This document shows, piece after piece, positions 36,033 through 44,584 of a DNA stretch of 48,682 nucleotides; the first letter of the stretch is position 1, and every line of letters starts with the position of its first letter. The DNA is taken from contig NZ_LODI01000044.1 in assembly GCF_001468485.1 (NCBI RefSeq), positions 1 through 48,682 on the forward strand, in the 5' to 3' direction. This DNA is from Pseudoalteromonas sp. H71. GTDB taxonomy: Bacteria; Pseudomonadota; Gammaproteobacteria; Enterobacterales; Alteromonadaceae. The notes beneath the pieces are model-generated. The model searched no databases. It was not told the origin of the DNA and saw only the letters and a program-made list of their open reading frames with translations. The translations under genes and the position numbers were made by a program.

Positions 36033-36386
36033 TTAAGCAACCGCTTTAATTACTTTCGGCTCGGCGCTTATAAGTACGTTACCGTCTTCAATTTTTGCAT
36101 CAAAAACCGGTAAATGTATTGTTTCGGCCTCTAGGCACTCGCCTGTTGCTAAACAAAAATGCTGTTTATATAACGGAGAAGCCACAACCAGTTTTCCCTC
36201 TATAGAGCCAATAATACCGCGCGATAATACGTTCGCTTTTCCAATTGGGTCGTAGTTACTAATGGCAAACACGCTTTGTGTGTTTTGTGGTACATAAAAA
36301 ATAGCCACTTGCTGATTATTAACTAATGCGCATACACCACTGTTAGCAACTAGGTCGTCGATTGTTCCAATATTATGCCAAGACAT
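36033..36386 (-). CDS. nirD: nitrite reductase [NAD(P)H] small subunit
   Basis: The start at 36386 (M-S-W-H-N-I-G-T-I) has GAGGAG upstream and overlaps the nirB stop by 14 nt. The 117-residue product has the Rieske-like fold of NirD (for example I-G-S-I-E-G-K-L-V-V-A-S-P-L-Y-K-Q-H-F, then C-L-A-T-G-E-C). The [2Fe-2S] ligands of true Rieske proteins are mostly missing (only one His and two Cys in the expected places), which is normal for NirD. It assists NirB in nitrite reduction. Confidence 0.92.
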   Translation of the reverse strand: MSWHNIGTIDDLVANSGVCALVNNQQVAIFYVPQNTQSVFAISNYDPIGKANVLSRGIIGSIEGKLVVASPLYKQHFCLATGECLEAETIHLPVFDAKIEDGNVLISAEPKVIKAVA

Positions 36387-38949
36387 CAGCTTGCTCCTCT
36401 TCAAGTTCCACTACCGGAATACGGTTTTGAGTAATTAGTTGTTCGCGTTTTTCAGCATCTGTAGCTGGGCGAATTTGATTACGCTCTTGTACAAATAAAA
36501 TATTGTCATCGGGATTAGGGCTATTAACAAACTGGCGAAAACGCTTAGAAGCTTCAGGGCTTTCTACTGCTTTTTTCCACTCACACGCGTATGTTTGAGT
36601 AATAAGTTCCATTTGTTCTTCAAGCTCTTGGCAAATACCTAAACTGTCGTCTATTACTACACTTTTAAGGTAGTCTAGACCGCCTTCAAGGTTTTCCATC
36701 CATACAGACGTACGCTGTAATTTGTCGGCGGTTTTTATGTAAAACATTAAAACGCGGTCTATGTATTTAATAAGTGTGGCTGTATCTAAATCGGTAGCAA
36801 ATAAATCGGCGTGACGAGGGCGCATTCCGCCATTACCACACACATATAAGTTCCAACCGTTTTCGGTGGCAATAATACCTATATCTTTACTTTGTGCTTC
36901 GGCGCATTCGCGGGTACAACCCGACACGGCCATTTTAAATTTATGTGGTGAGCGTAACCCTTTATAGCGGTTTTCAATTTCTATTGCGTGGCCAACACTG
37001 TCTTGTACGCCATAACGACACCAAGTACTTCCCACACATGACTTAACCGTTCTAAGAGACTTACCATAAGCGTGACCTGTCTCAAAGCCAGCTTCAATGA
37101 GTCTTCCCCAAATAACGGGTAGCTCTTCTAAACGTGCGCCAAATAAATCGATGCGCTGCCCGCCAGTCACTTTACAATACAGGTTAAAGTCTTTTGCTAC
37201 TTGGCCAATGACAATGAGTTTGTCGGGTGTTATTTCGCCGCCTGCAATACGAGGTACTACAGAGTACGAACCGTCTTTTTGCATATTAGCAAGGTAAGTG
37301 TCGTTAGTATCTTGCAGGCCAACATGGGCAGGTTCTAAAATAAAGTCATTCCACGTTGAGGCTAAAATAGAGGCGATAGCAGGTTTACATATTTCACAAC
37401 CATGCTGTCCACTACCGTGTTTAGCTAATAAATCATCAAAGGTTTTAATGCTTTCTACTTTAACCATATGAATTAGCTCTTGGCGCGAATACGCGAAGTG
37501 CTCGCACACATGGTTGTTCACTTCAACACCACGACTCGCTAGCTCATCATCTACTACCGATTTAAGTAAAGCGGCACAGCCACCACAACCACTGGCCGCT
37601 TTTGTACACGATTTAACAGCGGCTAAATCGCATGAGCCACCATCAATAGCACCCACAATGTCGCCTTTACTCACGTTATGACACGAGCAAATGGTGGCGG
37701 TATCGGGTAGGGCGCTGCCCGCTAATGAAGGTGCGCCAGCGCTGTCTGGTAAAATTAAACACTCAGGATGTTCTGGTAAGGCCATGTCGTTTAACATGTA
37801 CTGCAGTAGCGTATCGTAATCGCTGGTATCGCCAACAAGTACTGCACCAAGCAGCTTATCGCCGGTTTCATTTAGAATGATTTTTTTATAGCAGTCTCTA
37901 ATTGGATCTTGGTAAATAAGCTCTTTGCAGTTGGGTGTTTTTGCATGGGCGTCGCCAATAGATCCTACTTCAACACCGAGCAGTTTTAATTTAGTGCTCA
38001 TATCGGCACCTGAAAATTCAAGTTTGCCGCCACTTAGCTGGCTTGCTGCAACGCGGGCCATGTTGTAGCCAGGTGCCACTAAACCAAATAGTTTTTTGTC
38101 CCACAAGGCACATTCGCCAATAGCTAAAATATCAGGGTCTGAAGTTTGGCACTGGTTATTAATAATAATGCCGCCACGCTCGCCAAGTTCTAGCTCAGCC
38201 ACTTTGCCCAGTTGATCATAAGGGCGAATACCGGCAGAGAACAAAATTAAGTCTGTTTCTAAAAACGTACCGTCTGAAAAGTTTAATCTAAAGCGGCTAG
38301 TTTCACCTTTAACTATTTCGCTGGTTGCTTTTGAGGTATGAACAGTAACGCCTAGTTTTTCTATTTTATTTTTTAATAGCGTGCCGCCTTGCTCGTCGAG
38401 CTGTACAGCCATAAGCTGCGGTGCAAACTCAACAACATGCGTATCAAGCCCTAATTGTTTAATGGCGTTTGCGGCTTCAAGTCCTAATAAACCACCACCA
38501 ATTACTACACCATTTTTACTGGCTGCGGCACTGGCTTTTATTTGCTCTAAATCCTCTAGTGTGCGATAAACTAAACAATGGGGTTGATCGTTCCCCTTAA
38601 TTGGCGGCACAAACGGGAACGAGCCCGTAGCAAGTACAAGCTTATCGTACGGGTATTGATCGCCAGTTTGAGTGGTTACTACTTTATTTACTCTATCAAT
38701 GCCTTCAACCCACTGTTTAGTATGCACATTAATATTAAGTTGTTGATAGTTGTCTAAAGTTGTTAGTGCTAAATCGGCGGCTGTTTTGCCATCAAACACG
38801 CTTGATAAATAAACGCGGTCGTATGCAAGATTTGCTTCTCCACAAAGTACTGTAATATTTGCTTTGTCATCGCTTTGACGCATTTGCTCAACAAAATGAT
38901 GTCCGACCATACCATTGCCGATAATAAGTATTTTTTGCGAGGTTTGCAT
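36373..38949 (-). CDS. nirB: assimilatory nitrite reductase [NAD(P)H] large subunit
   Basis: An 858-residue siroheme enzyme reducing nitrite to ammonium with six electrons from NAD(P)H. The N-terminal FAD site is G-N-G-M-V-G-H-H (~11-18) and the NAD site V-V-I-G-G-G-L-L-G-L-E-A near 147-158. A BFD-like [2Fe-2S] region (C-S-C-H ... G-C-G-G-C) is in the middle with a second C-E-I-C pair. The C-terminal sulfite/nitrite reductase part has C-V-G-S-T-W-C and S-G-C-T-R-E-C, which supply the four Cys of the [4Fe-4S]-siroheme centre. AAGGAA precedes the ATG. It is preceded by a ~139-nt leader containing an attenuator and by a sigma-54 promoter, and followed by nirD and cobA. Confidence 0.95.
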   Translation of the reverse strand: MQTSQKILIIGNGMVGHHFVEQMRQSDDKANITVLCGEANLAYDRVYLSSVFDGKTAADLALTTLDNYQQLNINVHTKQWVEGIDRVNKVVTTQTGDQYPYDKLVLATGSFPFVPPIKGNDQPHCLVYRTLEDLEQIKASAAASKNGVVIGGGLLGLEAANAIKQLGLDTHVVEFAPQLMAVQLDEQGGTLLKNKIEKLGVTVHTSKATSEIVKGETSRFRLNFSDGTFLETDLILFSAGIRPYDQLGKVAELELGERGGIIINNQCQTSDPDILAIGECALWDKKLFGLVAPGYNMARVAASQLSGGKLEFSGADMSTKLKLLGVEVGSIGDAHAKTPNCKELIYQDPIRDCYKKIILNETGDKLLGAVLVGDTSDYDTLLQYMLNDMALPEHPECLILPDSAGAPSLAGSALPDTATICSCHNVSKGDIVGAIDGGSCDLAAVKSCTKAASGCGGCAALLKSVVDDELASRGVEVNNHVCEHFAYSRQELIHMVKVESIKTFDDLLAKHGSGQHGCEICKPAIASILASTWNDFILEPAHVGLQDTNDTYLANMQKDGSYSVVPRIAGGEITPDKLIVIGQVAKDFNLYCKVTGGQRIDLFGARLEELPVIWGRLIEAGFETGHAYGKSLRTVKSCVGSTWCRYGVQDSVGHAIEIENRYKGLRSPHKFKMAVSGCTRECAEAQSKDIGIIATENGWNLYVCGNGGMRPRHADLFATDLDTATLIKYIDRVLMFYIKTADKLQRTSVWMENLEGGLDYLKSVVIDDSLGICQELEEQMELITQTYACEWKKAVESPEASKRFRQFVNSPNPDDNILFVQERNQIRPATDAEKREQLITQNRIPVVELEEEQADVLA

Positions 38950-38984
38950 TAGGCATTCCTTAATGTGACGGTTTAAATTTTAAA

Positions 38985-39033
38985 AACAAAAAAGCCCGCC
39001 TCAGATACAAATACATGTAACTGCGAGCGGGCT
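38985..39033 (-). terminator. leader terminator (attenuator) of nirB
   Basis: On the minus strand AGCCCGC (39033-39027) pairs with GCGGGCT (38999-38993) and is followed by TTTTTTG. It lies between the predicted transcription start (~39088) and the nirB ATG, so it would abort transcription unless antiterminated. This is the position of the NasR-controlled terminator in Klebsiella nasF. Confidence 0.78.
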
Positions 39034-39041
39034 TCTTTGCC
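39030..39041 (-). promoter_or_regulatory. candidate ANTAR hexaloop overlapping the nirB attenuator
   Basis: On the minus strand the RNA reads GGC-AAAGAA-GCC: a 3-bp G/C stem closing a six-base loop with A at position 1 and G at position 4, the pattern recognised by ANTAR proteins. Its 3' arm is also the start of the terminator's 5' arm, so the two structures exclude each other. A second, upstream ANTAR hairpin normally expected was not identified with confidence; a CCGTTA/TAACGG stem (39069-39083) sits in that place. Confidence 0.5.
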
Positions 39042-39099
39042 TGTGGTCATAACAACCTAAATGTATGCCGTTAAAATAACGGACTTGTATTTTATTAAA

Positions 39100-39114
39100 G
39101 CAATAACCTAGCCA
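39100..39114 (-). promoter_or_regulatory. sigma-54 promoter of nirB-nirD-cobA
   Basis: On the minus strand TGGCTAGGTTATTGC fits the sigma-54 consensus with exact spacing of GG and GC. The start would be near 39088, giving a leader of ~139 nt that contains the attenuator. Confidence 0.72.
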
Positions 39115-39176
39115 TAAAAATAAGTTACTGATTAATAAGGTTATTAATGTTTTTTGTAAATAGTAGAATCAAATAT

Positions 39177-39193
39177 AGTGCTTTTTTGGTGCA
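39177..39193 (-). promoter_or_regulatory. NtrC-like enhancer site of nirB
   Basis: On the minus strand TGCACCAAAAAAGCACT aligns with the 17-bp NtrC site pattern (TGCACCA-N3-TGGTGCA): the left half is perfect and the right half diverges. It is centred about 97 bp upstream of the predicted start. The rest of 39194-39374 is AT-rich without other recognised elements. Confidence 0.45.
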
Positions 39194-39374
39194 GGGTTTG
39201 TATTAATTAGTGCAGTTTAAATGTATCTGGGACTAATAATGCACAAGTTACTTAATAGAGGACCGTATAGGTGGGAGTTTGAAGGTTAAGCTAAAACTAC
39301 GTTGCATACAGCGCACATTACATGAGTGTTAAGAACCCAAGTTAGGGCTAGTGATTTCAGATTTTATCACTAAG

Positions 39375-39614
39375 TTATTGATTATTTATATAGACAAAAA
39401 GAGTAATCAAAGCTAAATGAAAACTAACGCCCAGAATAATAATTGATATGACTTTATTTGACTTACCTTTTTTAAAACTAGCAAAATCCTTAAATTGCAT
39501 TTTATAACTACCGAAAGTGACTCCCTTTAGCACGAGGCAGCCGGTTGAATAAAATAAAAAACCAAAGGCCGTATCAATTACTAGCCATAAAAACATATCG
39601 AACATAATGCTCAT
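39375..39614 (-). CDS. small hypothetical membrane protein
   Basis: A 79-residue protein with two probable membrane helices (about residues 5-30 and 54-76) joined by a basic, Phe/Lys-rich loop (F-K-K-G-K-S-N-K). AAGGA precedes the ATG at the right distance, supporting a real gene. It stands alone between the nirB regulatory region and the decayed polysaccharide region. No family is recognised. Confidence 0.5.
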   Translation of the reverse strand: MSIMFDMFLWLVIDTAFGFLFYSTGCLVLKGVTFGSYKMQFKDFASFKKGKSNKVISIIILGVSFHLALITLFVYINNQ

Positions 39615-39807
39615 ATTAATTCCTTATATCACGTTGAGTTTTAGATTAAATCGCACAGACTAACACCCCAGTTAGTTGTTTTAGTCTTAAAAATAGTTGT
39701 CACTGCTTTCAATATAATCATTTTATTAAAGCATATTCATTAAACAAAGCCAGAGCATGAAGTATAAGTAAACATAAAAACCTCTCTTCTACACGCGCTT
39801 GTGTATT

Positions 39808-39842
39808 TTGCAAAATGCAACTGAATCTATTGCAAGATGCGT
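39808..39842 (+). promoter_or_regulatory. two LuxO-type binding sites
   Basis: TTGCAAAATGCAA (39808-39820) is a perfect match to the published LuxO site TTGCA-W3-TGCAA, and TTGCAAGATGCGT (39830-39842) is a near match. They start 22 bp apart (two helical turns) and lie 52-86 bp upstream of a sigma-54 promoter. A LuxO-like activator is encoded 1 kb downstream. Confidence 0.6.
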
Positions 39843-39893
39843 GAATCTTAAGTTGTTTATATTTTACATATTGATTTTCAATAGCTTTAGTTT

Positions 39894-39908
39894 TGGAACG
39901 GACCCTGC
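39894..39908 (+). promoter_or_regulatory. sigma-54 promoter upstream of the broken exported-protein gene
   Basis: TGGAACGGACCCTGC matches 13 of the 15 consensus positions counting N's (TGGCACG-N4-TTGC), with exact spacing. The transcript would start near 39920 and run into the ORF at 39945. No terminator hairpin follows within 100 nt, so it does not look like a small RNA. The rest of 39615-39944 is AT-rich with only the LuxO-type sites recognised. Confidence 0.6.
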
Positions 39909-39944
39909 AATGGTTTAAATACTAAATTCATTAGGGGCTAAATT

Positions 39945-40624
39945 ATGAAACTAAACAAATTTGCAACCGCGTGCTTACTTGCATTTCCATGCGCAGTGCT
40001 TAGTCAACCATTCGAATCGTGTCCTAGCCAAGCACCGACAGAAGCGTTTGATACTTCACTATACAGCGTAACAAATGCAGACGATGCCAGTGTGCAAGGC
40101 AATGGTTTGTATTTTCTTAACGAAAATGGCTTGCCGTTTGCGTGTTTAGCGCCTCTAATAAAGGCATGGCAATAGAGTACTGGGCCGGTGTGCTAGTGAA
40201 AGTATTTACAATAGTATTTGCCATTAGCTGGTGGTTAATCCGATTTTCGCATTTTAGTTTAGTGCGAATGGGCATAATGATTTCGGGTATTTTGGTTGCT
40301 GTGGCTGCGTTAATTAACAAAATGAATGGCATTGGTTAGGTTGAGGGAACACGTGTCACTATTTCTCGTGAGTATCGCTCGCAATTAGGAGACCCTAACG
40401 ATCTATTGTTAGTGTTGATGTTTCCAGTGTCCTTTTTGGCAGCAGAACTGTTTGATAAAGGTGCGAATAAATGTCGTCCTATATTTGCAGCCGTAGGTTT
40501 GTTGTTAGCTATTTCTGGCGTTATAGTCACACAGAGCCGAGGCGGCTTACTGGGTATTACCGCTATTTTAAGTTTCTTTTTATATCAAAGGTGGAATTAT
40601 TCTTCAAGGTTGTCAAACGTCTGA
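39945..40624 (+). pseudogene. deletion chimera: signal-peptide start of an exported protein joined to an O-antigen ligase remnant
   Basis: From 39945 a frame starts with a typical signal peptide (M-K-L-N-K-F-A-T-A-C-L-L-A-F..., cleavage after L-S-Q ~21) and a short mature part, then stops at 40175. From about 40160, in another frame, the sequence becomes an O-antigen ligase/polymerase-like membrane protein lacking its N-terminus. It is interrupted by an in-frame TAG at 40337-40339, reads through the hallmark L-G-D-P-N-D-L segment (~40390) and V-T-Q-S-R-G-G-L-L-G, and ends at 40624, short of the usual C-terminus. An internal deletion apparently fused two genes out of frame. Neither part should be functional, although the promoter in front is well kept. 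Confidence 0.75.
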
Positions 40625-40798
40625 GGAATTTGCACATTGTTTATGGAGAAACTCACAAGTTACCCTTTCTAAAGAAATTGATGACGCCTCATTAATTATA
40701 ATTAACTGAATTTGCATTACGTGGGACTTTATAGCTATATTATAAGCATACATTCTATCTTATTGAATTAACAGCTACTCGCCAACTGAGACTTCTTT

Positions 40799-42202
40799 AT
40801 GCTACCCACAGTTTTAATCGTTGAAGATACGCAGTCTTTAGCAATGATGTACCAATCTTATTTACTATCAACCGGTGTTAACACCCTTGTGGCAAGTGAC
40901 GGCCAAACAGCCATAGACATCATAAATAAAGTTCACCCAGACCTTATAGTGCTGGATGTTATGCTACCAGATATGAATGGGCTTGATATTTTAGCGACGT
41001 TAGAACCCGATAATTCGCCTCAAGTTGTTGTATTAACTGGGAATGCAACAAAAGAAATAGCCATTCAGGCAATAAAACTAGGCGCGAGCGACTTTTTAGA
41101 AAAACCAATAGAAGCAGAGCGCTTTAGAATAACGGTTAACAACGCACTGAAAATTAAAAACTTAAAGCAAACCGTTACACAATATAAAAACAAATACGAA
41201 AACGGAAAATACTTTGATTTGATTGGCAGCTCAAAGCAAATGCAGACCGTTTATAAAATTATAAGCTCGGCGTCTGCCTGCAAGGCCACTATTTTCATAA
41301 CAGGTGAAAGTGGTACGGGTAAAGAGTTGTGCGCACGAGCTGTTCACCAAGCGTCTAATCGAGCTAATCAACCCTTTGTCGCCTTAAATTGTGCCGCAAT
41401 ACCAAAGGATTTAATTGAAAGTGAAATTTTTGGACATCTAAAGGGAGCGTTTACTGGCGCTATTGCCAATAGAGTGGGTGCTGCAGGGCAGGCCAACGGG
41501 GGAACGCTGTTTTTAGATGAATTGTGTGAGATGGATATTAATTTGCAAAGTAAACTTCTGCGATTTATACAAACAGGGAGTTACCAGCAAGTTGGCAGTG
41601 AAAAAGAAGTAAAAGTTGACGTTAGATTTGTTTGTGCAACTAATAAAGATCCTCTTATTGAAGTAGAAAACGGCCGTTTTAGAGAAGATTTATATTACCG
41701 ACTCCATGTTATTCCGATAGAGCTGCCACCACTTAGAGAGCGCGGAGCCGATATTATCGAAATTGCCGAAGCCTTGTTTGAAAAACTCGCATTGGAAGAA
41801 AATCATCCTTATAAAAGTATTTCGGAGGGGGTAAAGCAGCTGATTATGCAGTACAGTTGGCCAGGTAATGTAAGGCAGCTCGAAAATGTGATCCGTAATG
41901 TCTTAGTACTTCACCCTGAGCAATATATTGATACTGATATGATACCCGCATTACCGGTCAGCTCAAAAAGTCAGACGCAACAAACACCAATCACCAACAC
42001 GCAATCGTCAAATATTGAAACAGCAGCGTTTGATATGGCAACGTCTCAAGGCGAAGTTAAGCCGCTATGGCTTGCAGAAAAAGAATACATTGAGCACGTT
42101 ATAAAACTATGTATATCGAATGTGCCTAAAGCGGCATCACTGCTCGATGTGAGCCCTTCAACATTGTACAGAAAAATTAAAAGCTGGGATGAGCTCGAAT
42201 AA
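40799..42202 (+). CDS. LuxO-like sigma-54-dependent response regulator
   Basis: A 467-residue activator. Residues 1-120 form a receiver with phospho-acceptor Asp53 (I-V-L-D-V-M-L-P). The AAA+ domain (~140-370) has Walker A G-E-S-G-T-G-K-E (169-176), the sigma-54-contacting G-A-F-T-G-A (216-221) and Walker B L-F-L-D-E-L-C-E-M-D (~237-246). A Fis-type helix-turn-helix ends the protein (A-A-S-L-L-D-V-S-P-S-T-L-Y-R-K-I). The L-D-E-L-C-E-M variant and overall sequence resemble vibrio LuxO. Its likely partners are the Hpt protein at 43225 and the hybrid kinase at 44585. LuxO-type sites and a sigma-54 promoter lie 0.9 kb upstream. It could also be called VpsR/PrsR-like given the polysaccharide remnants. 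Confidence 0.85.
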   Translation: MLPTVLIVEDTQSLAMMYQSYLLSTGVNTLVASDGQTAIDIINKVHPDLIVLDVMLPDMNGLDILATLEPDNSPQVVVLTGNATKEIAIQAIKLGASDFLEKPIEAERFRITVNNALKIKNLKQTVTQYKNKYENGKYFDLIGSSKQMQTVYKIISSASACKATIFITGESGTGKELCARAVHQASNRANQPFVALNCAAIPKDLIESEIFGHLKGAFTGAIANRVGAAGQANGGTLFLDELCEMDINLQSKLLRFIQTGSYQQVGSEKEVKVDVRFVCATNKDPLIEVENGRFREDLYYRLHVIPIELPPLRERGADIIEIAEALFEKLALEENHPYKSISEGVKQLIMQYSWPGNVRQLENVIRNVLVLHPEQYIDTDMIPALPVSSKSQTQQTPITNTQSSNIETAAFDMATSQGEVKPLWLAEKEYIEHVIKLCISNVPKAASLLDVSPSTLYRKIKSWDELE

Positions 42203-42204
42203 AC

Positions 42205-43203
42205 TTATGTACCAGTATTCGCTTGCCTGAGTAGTTTAAATTGCTGTTTACCAGAAAAACGTTCCTCTAGCGTCCTGTAAGCGTTATTGATAATAGTATT
42301 GGTGTGATCTTCGGATTGTGAGAGCAGTTTTTCTACCTGTTGCTCAAAGTGTTGTGTATTTGTTTCTTGTATTAAAAACCCTGTAATTCCGTGTTTAATA
42401 ATACAGGGGATAGCACCTACGGCGCTGCTAATTATAAATTTTTTCTGATATGGCTTCTAGTAGTGCCATTGGTAGTCCTTCTTCTCATGAGCGAATAAGT
42501 AATACATCAATTTTTTTCCATATGGTATTACGCTCAACTAGTCCGTGGTACTCAAGGTTATGTAAGTTTGGTAGTTCGTCTTTTATAGGGCGATCACCAA
42601 AAATGTGAAACTTAACGTTTAAATCTTGTTGCATATTTCCGGCTAACCTGCAAAACATATCAGGTTCTTTTTCAAATGATAACCGACCAACAAAAACAAT
42701 GTTAACGCCTGTTTTAAATTTTTTACTATGACTTTGGGATTTATTAATAGCGATAAAATTTTCGAGTAACTGTGCATTTTTAATTGAATGCTTTATTTGT
42801 TTAGAGACGGCGAAGTTTATTGATAAAGGGGAAAGTAGTTTATCTAACATGTTGTAAAGTTTTAGTTTACCTGTATCAGCTTCACCAGCATAGTAGGTAC
42901 TAATACAGCGATGCCTAGTTATTTTACATACTAAACGGCCTTATAACCATGAGTATGAATAACGGTGTTTGAATCTAAGCTTTTTAATTGTTTTAGTAGG
43001 CTACTTAGGTTTCCTTTTAAAAATTCATACCTTATATTTTCTTGGTTAAGCAAATCATAAAATTCTTGATTTTTGTGATCCTGGTAAAACATAATGTAGC
43101 TGCAAATGTGGTTGTTAGTGAGTAGCTTTGACAGTTCAACTAGGTGTGTTTCCATACCACCAAGCATCGAAGAGTCTACAAATAAAACAACGTTGAATTT
43201 CAT
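42205..43203 (-). pseudogene. family-4-type glycosyltransferase, multiply disrupted
   Basis: Reading the minus strand from 43203 (M-K-F-N-V-V-L-F-V-D-S-S-M-L-G-G-M-E-T-H) gives the usual glycosyltransferase N-terminus up to H-T-H-G-Y-K-A near 42945. The frame then shifts into G-R-L-V-C-K-I-T-R-H. It continues through V-F-V-G-R-L-S-F-E-K-E-P to a TGA at about 42485, then E-E-G-L-P-M-A-L-L-E-A. A second frameshift near 42440 leads into S-S-A-V-G-A-I-P and a stop at 42205-42207. There are thus two frameshifts and one nonsense codon in an otherwise full-length gene (~330 residues). It would have transferred a sugar during polysaccharide assembly. It converges with the LuxO-like gene 2 bp away. 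Confidence 0.82.
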
Positions 43204-43224
43204 AACTAACCCCAAAAGATATAT

Positions 43225-43557
43225 ATGATTAATTGCTCAATAATTGAACAGCTTAAAAGTGATGTTGGTAACGAACTAGCAGTAGAGCTGCTAAAAACGT
43301 TTATTAACGAGTCAAAAAAAACAGTTGAAATCTTGGTTAATACACAGGATGTCAGTGAGATAGAAATTAGCGCACATAGCCTTAAAAGCAGTGCCTATAG
43401 TTTTGGTGCTATCAGCTTGGGAGGTACCTGTAACTCAATAGAGTCACTCGTAAAAGTTGAACATACTCCACAACAGCTCGATTTATTATTAAAAACAGCA
43501 GAACAACAAAGCACAGAAACCTTTAAAGAACTAGAAGCTGTTATCCAAAACATTTAA
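43225..43557 (+). CDS. Hpt-domain phosphotransfer protein (LuxU-like)
   Basis: A 110-residue single-domain phosphotransmitter. The phospho-accepting residue is His51 in the motif A-H-S-L-K-S-S-A, within a four-helix Hpt fold; a later G-x-x-S-L-G-G-T-C-N-S-I-E helix supports this. It lacks other domains, like LuxU. It should relay phosphate from the receiver domain of the hybrid kinase at 44585 to the LuxO-like regulator at 40799. It is divergent from the glycosyltransferase pseudogene with only 21 bp between. No strong ribosome-binding site is seen. Confidence 0.85.
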   Translation: MINCSIIEQLKSDVGNELAVELLKTFINESKKTVEILVNTQDVSEIEISAHSLKSSAYSFGAISLGGTCNSIESLVKVEHTPQQLDLLLKTAEQQSTETFKELEAVIQNI

Positions 43558-43618
43558 AAATGATTACTTAATTGTATGGGCATTTTAAGCAACCCAGTAA
43601 ACACATTGTTTAGCTCAT

Positions 43619-44426
43619 CTATGTCGTGTAAATGGCTCTGTTTTTTAGGATAGTTTTACTACCCTGTAATATTTCTTTAATTGCAGAAGGCGGAATATTT
43701 AAATCGTATAATTTAAAACTTAGTTGTTCTGCAAGCCAATCAACACCCGGTGTTGAAGTGTTTTTCATGACGCTTTTTTCTGTTTTTGAGTTTTCGATAA
43801 AAATACGACACGCCGATGTTTTTTGAATAGCTGCCGCTATTTCTTCCACTAAAAACGCAGGTAAAATACTCGTAATAATGCTCCGTGGGCCAATAATGAT
43901 TAAATCGGCTTCTAAAATGACCTTTACACAGCCCGGGCCTGCAGGGACATCTTCAGATAGTGATACACTTTTAGGCAAAGAGGTTAGTGAATCAATTTCA
44001 CATTAGCCAATTACTTTTTCATTATTGTTTAGTTCATCGACAAGGTCGGTGGGTACTTCTGTCATGGGCAAAAAAGTTTCTGAATTACCGAGCATAATAT
44101 TAAAATGAGCAATGGCTTTTGTTGCAGATCCGGTCAGCTCCATTAATCCAAGCAGTGTTAAATTACCTAAACAATGTTCAGCAAGTTGCCCTTGTGTGAA
44201 TCTGTGTTCGTAAATTGCGTTAAACGTAGATTTTTTATCAGCAAGCTGCAAACAGCAGCGACGTATATTTCCAAGCGCAATGGTTTCTTGTGAAGCTCTA
44301 ATTTTACCTCTGCTACCACCAAATATCTGTGGTTGCGACAATAGCGGTTATATGACTACTCATCAGCCTAATAGCGCTTAAAACCTGAGCTAATCCGTGT
44401 CCGTCTCCAATACACACTATTTTCAT
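43619..44426 (-). pseudogene. YvcK/CofD-like (UPF0052) protein, disrupted
   Basis: The minus strand from 44426 starts M-K-I-V-C-I-G-D-G-H-G-L-A-Q-V, then reaches A-T-T-D where a one-base insertion (about 44320-44325, in the conserved D-N-G-G-S-R-G motif) shifts the frame. It resumes as G-G-S-R-G-K-I-R-A-S and G-N-L-T-L-L-G-L. It is then cut by an in-frame TAA at 44003-44005, and continues in the same frame (P-K-S-V-S-L-S-E-D, A-D-L-I-I-I-G-P-R-S-I) to 43619. The expected G-P-G-S motif has become G-P-R-S. Intact relatives bind UDP-sugars or act as gluconeogenesis factors. The two lesions imply loss of function. Confidence 0.82.
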
Positions 44427-44584
44427 TTTTGAGCCTTTGTGTTTTTGTTTATTTCACATGTAGAGTGCATTTATTCCAAATGTTTTATAACAATTAACAT
44501 GATGATTTATATTGTTTTTTAATCTATATTTAATTGAGAAAAGCTAGTTTTAAAATTACTTTTTGCAAAACGCGATGCATATTG

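Noticed and set aside
39894..40050. A Qrr-like small RNA downstream of the LuxO-type sites
   Set aside because: The promoter context fits, but no terminator hairpin with a T-tract occurs within 100-150 nt and the transcript leads into a signal-peptide ORF with its own start.
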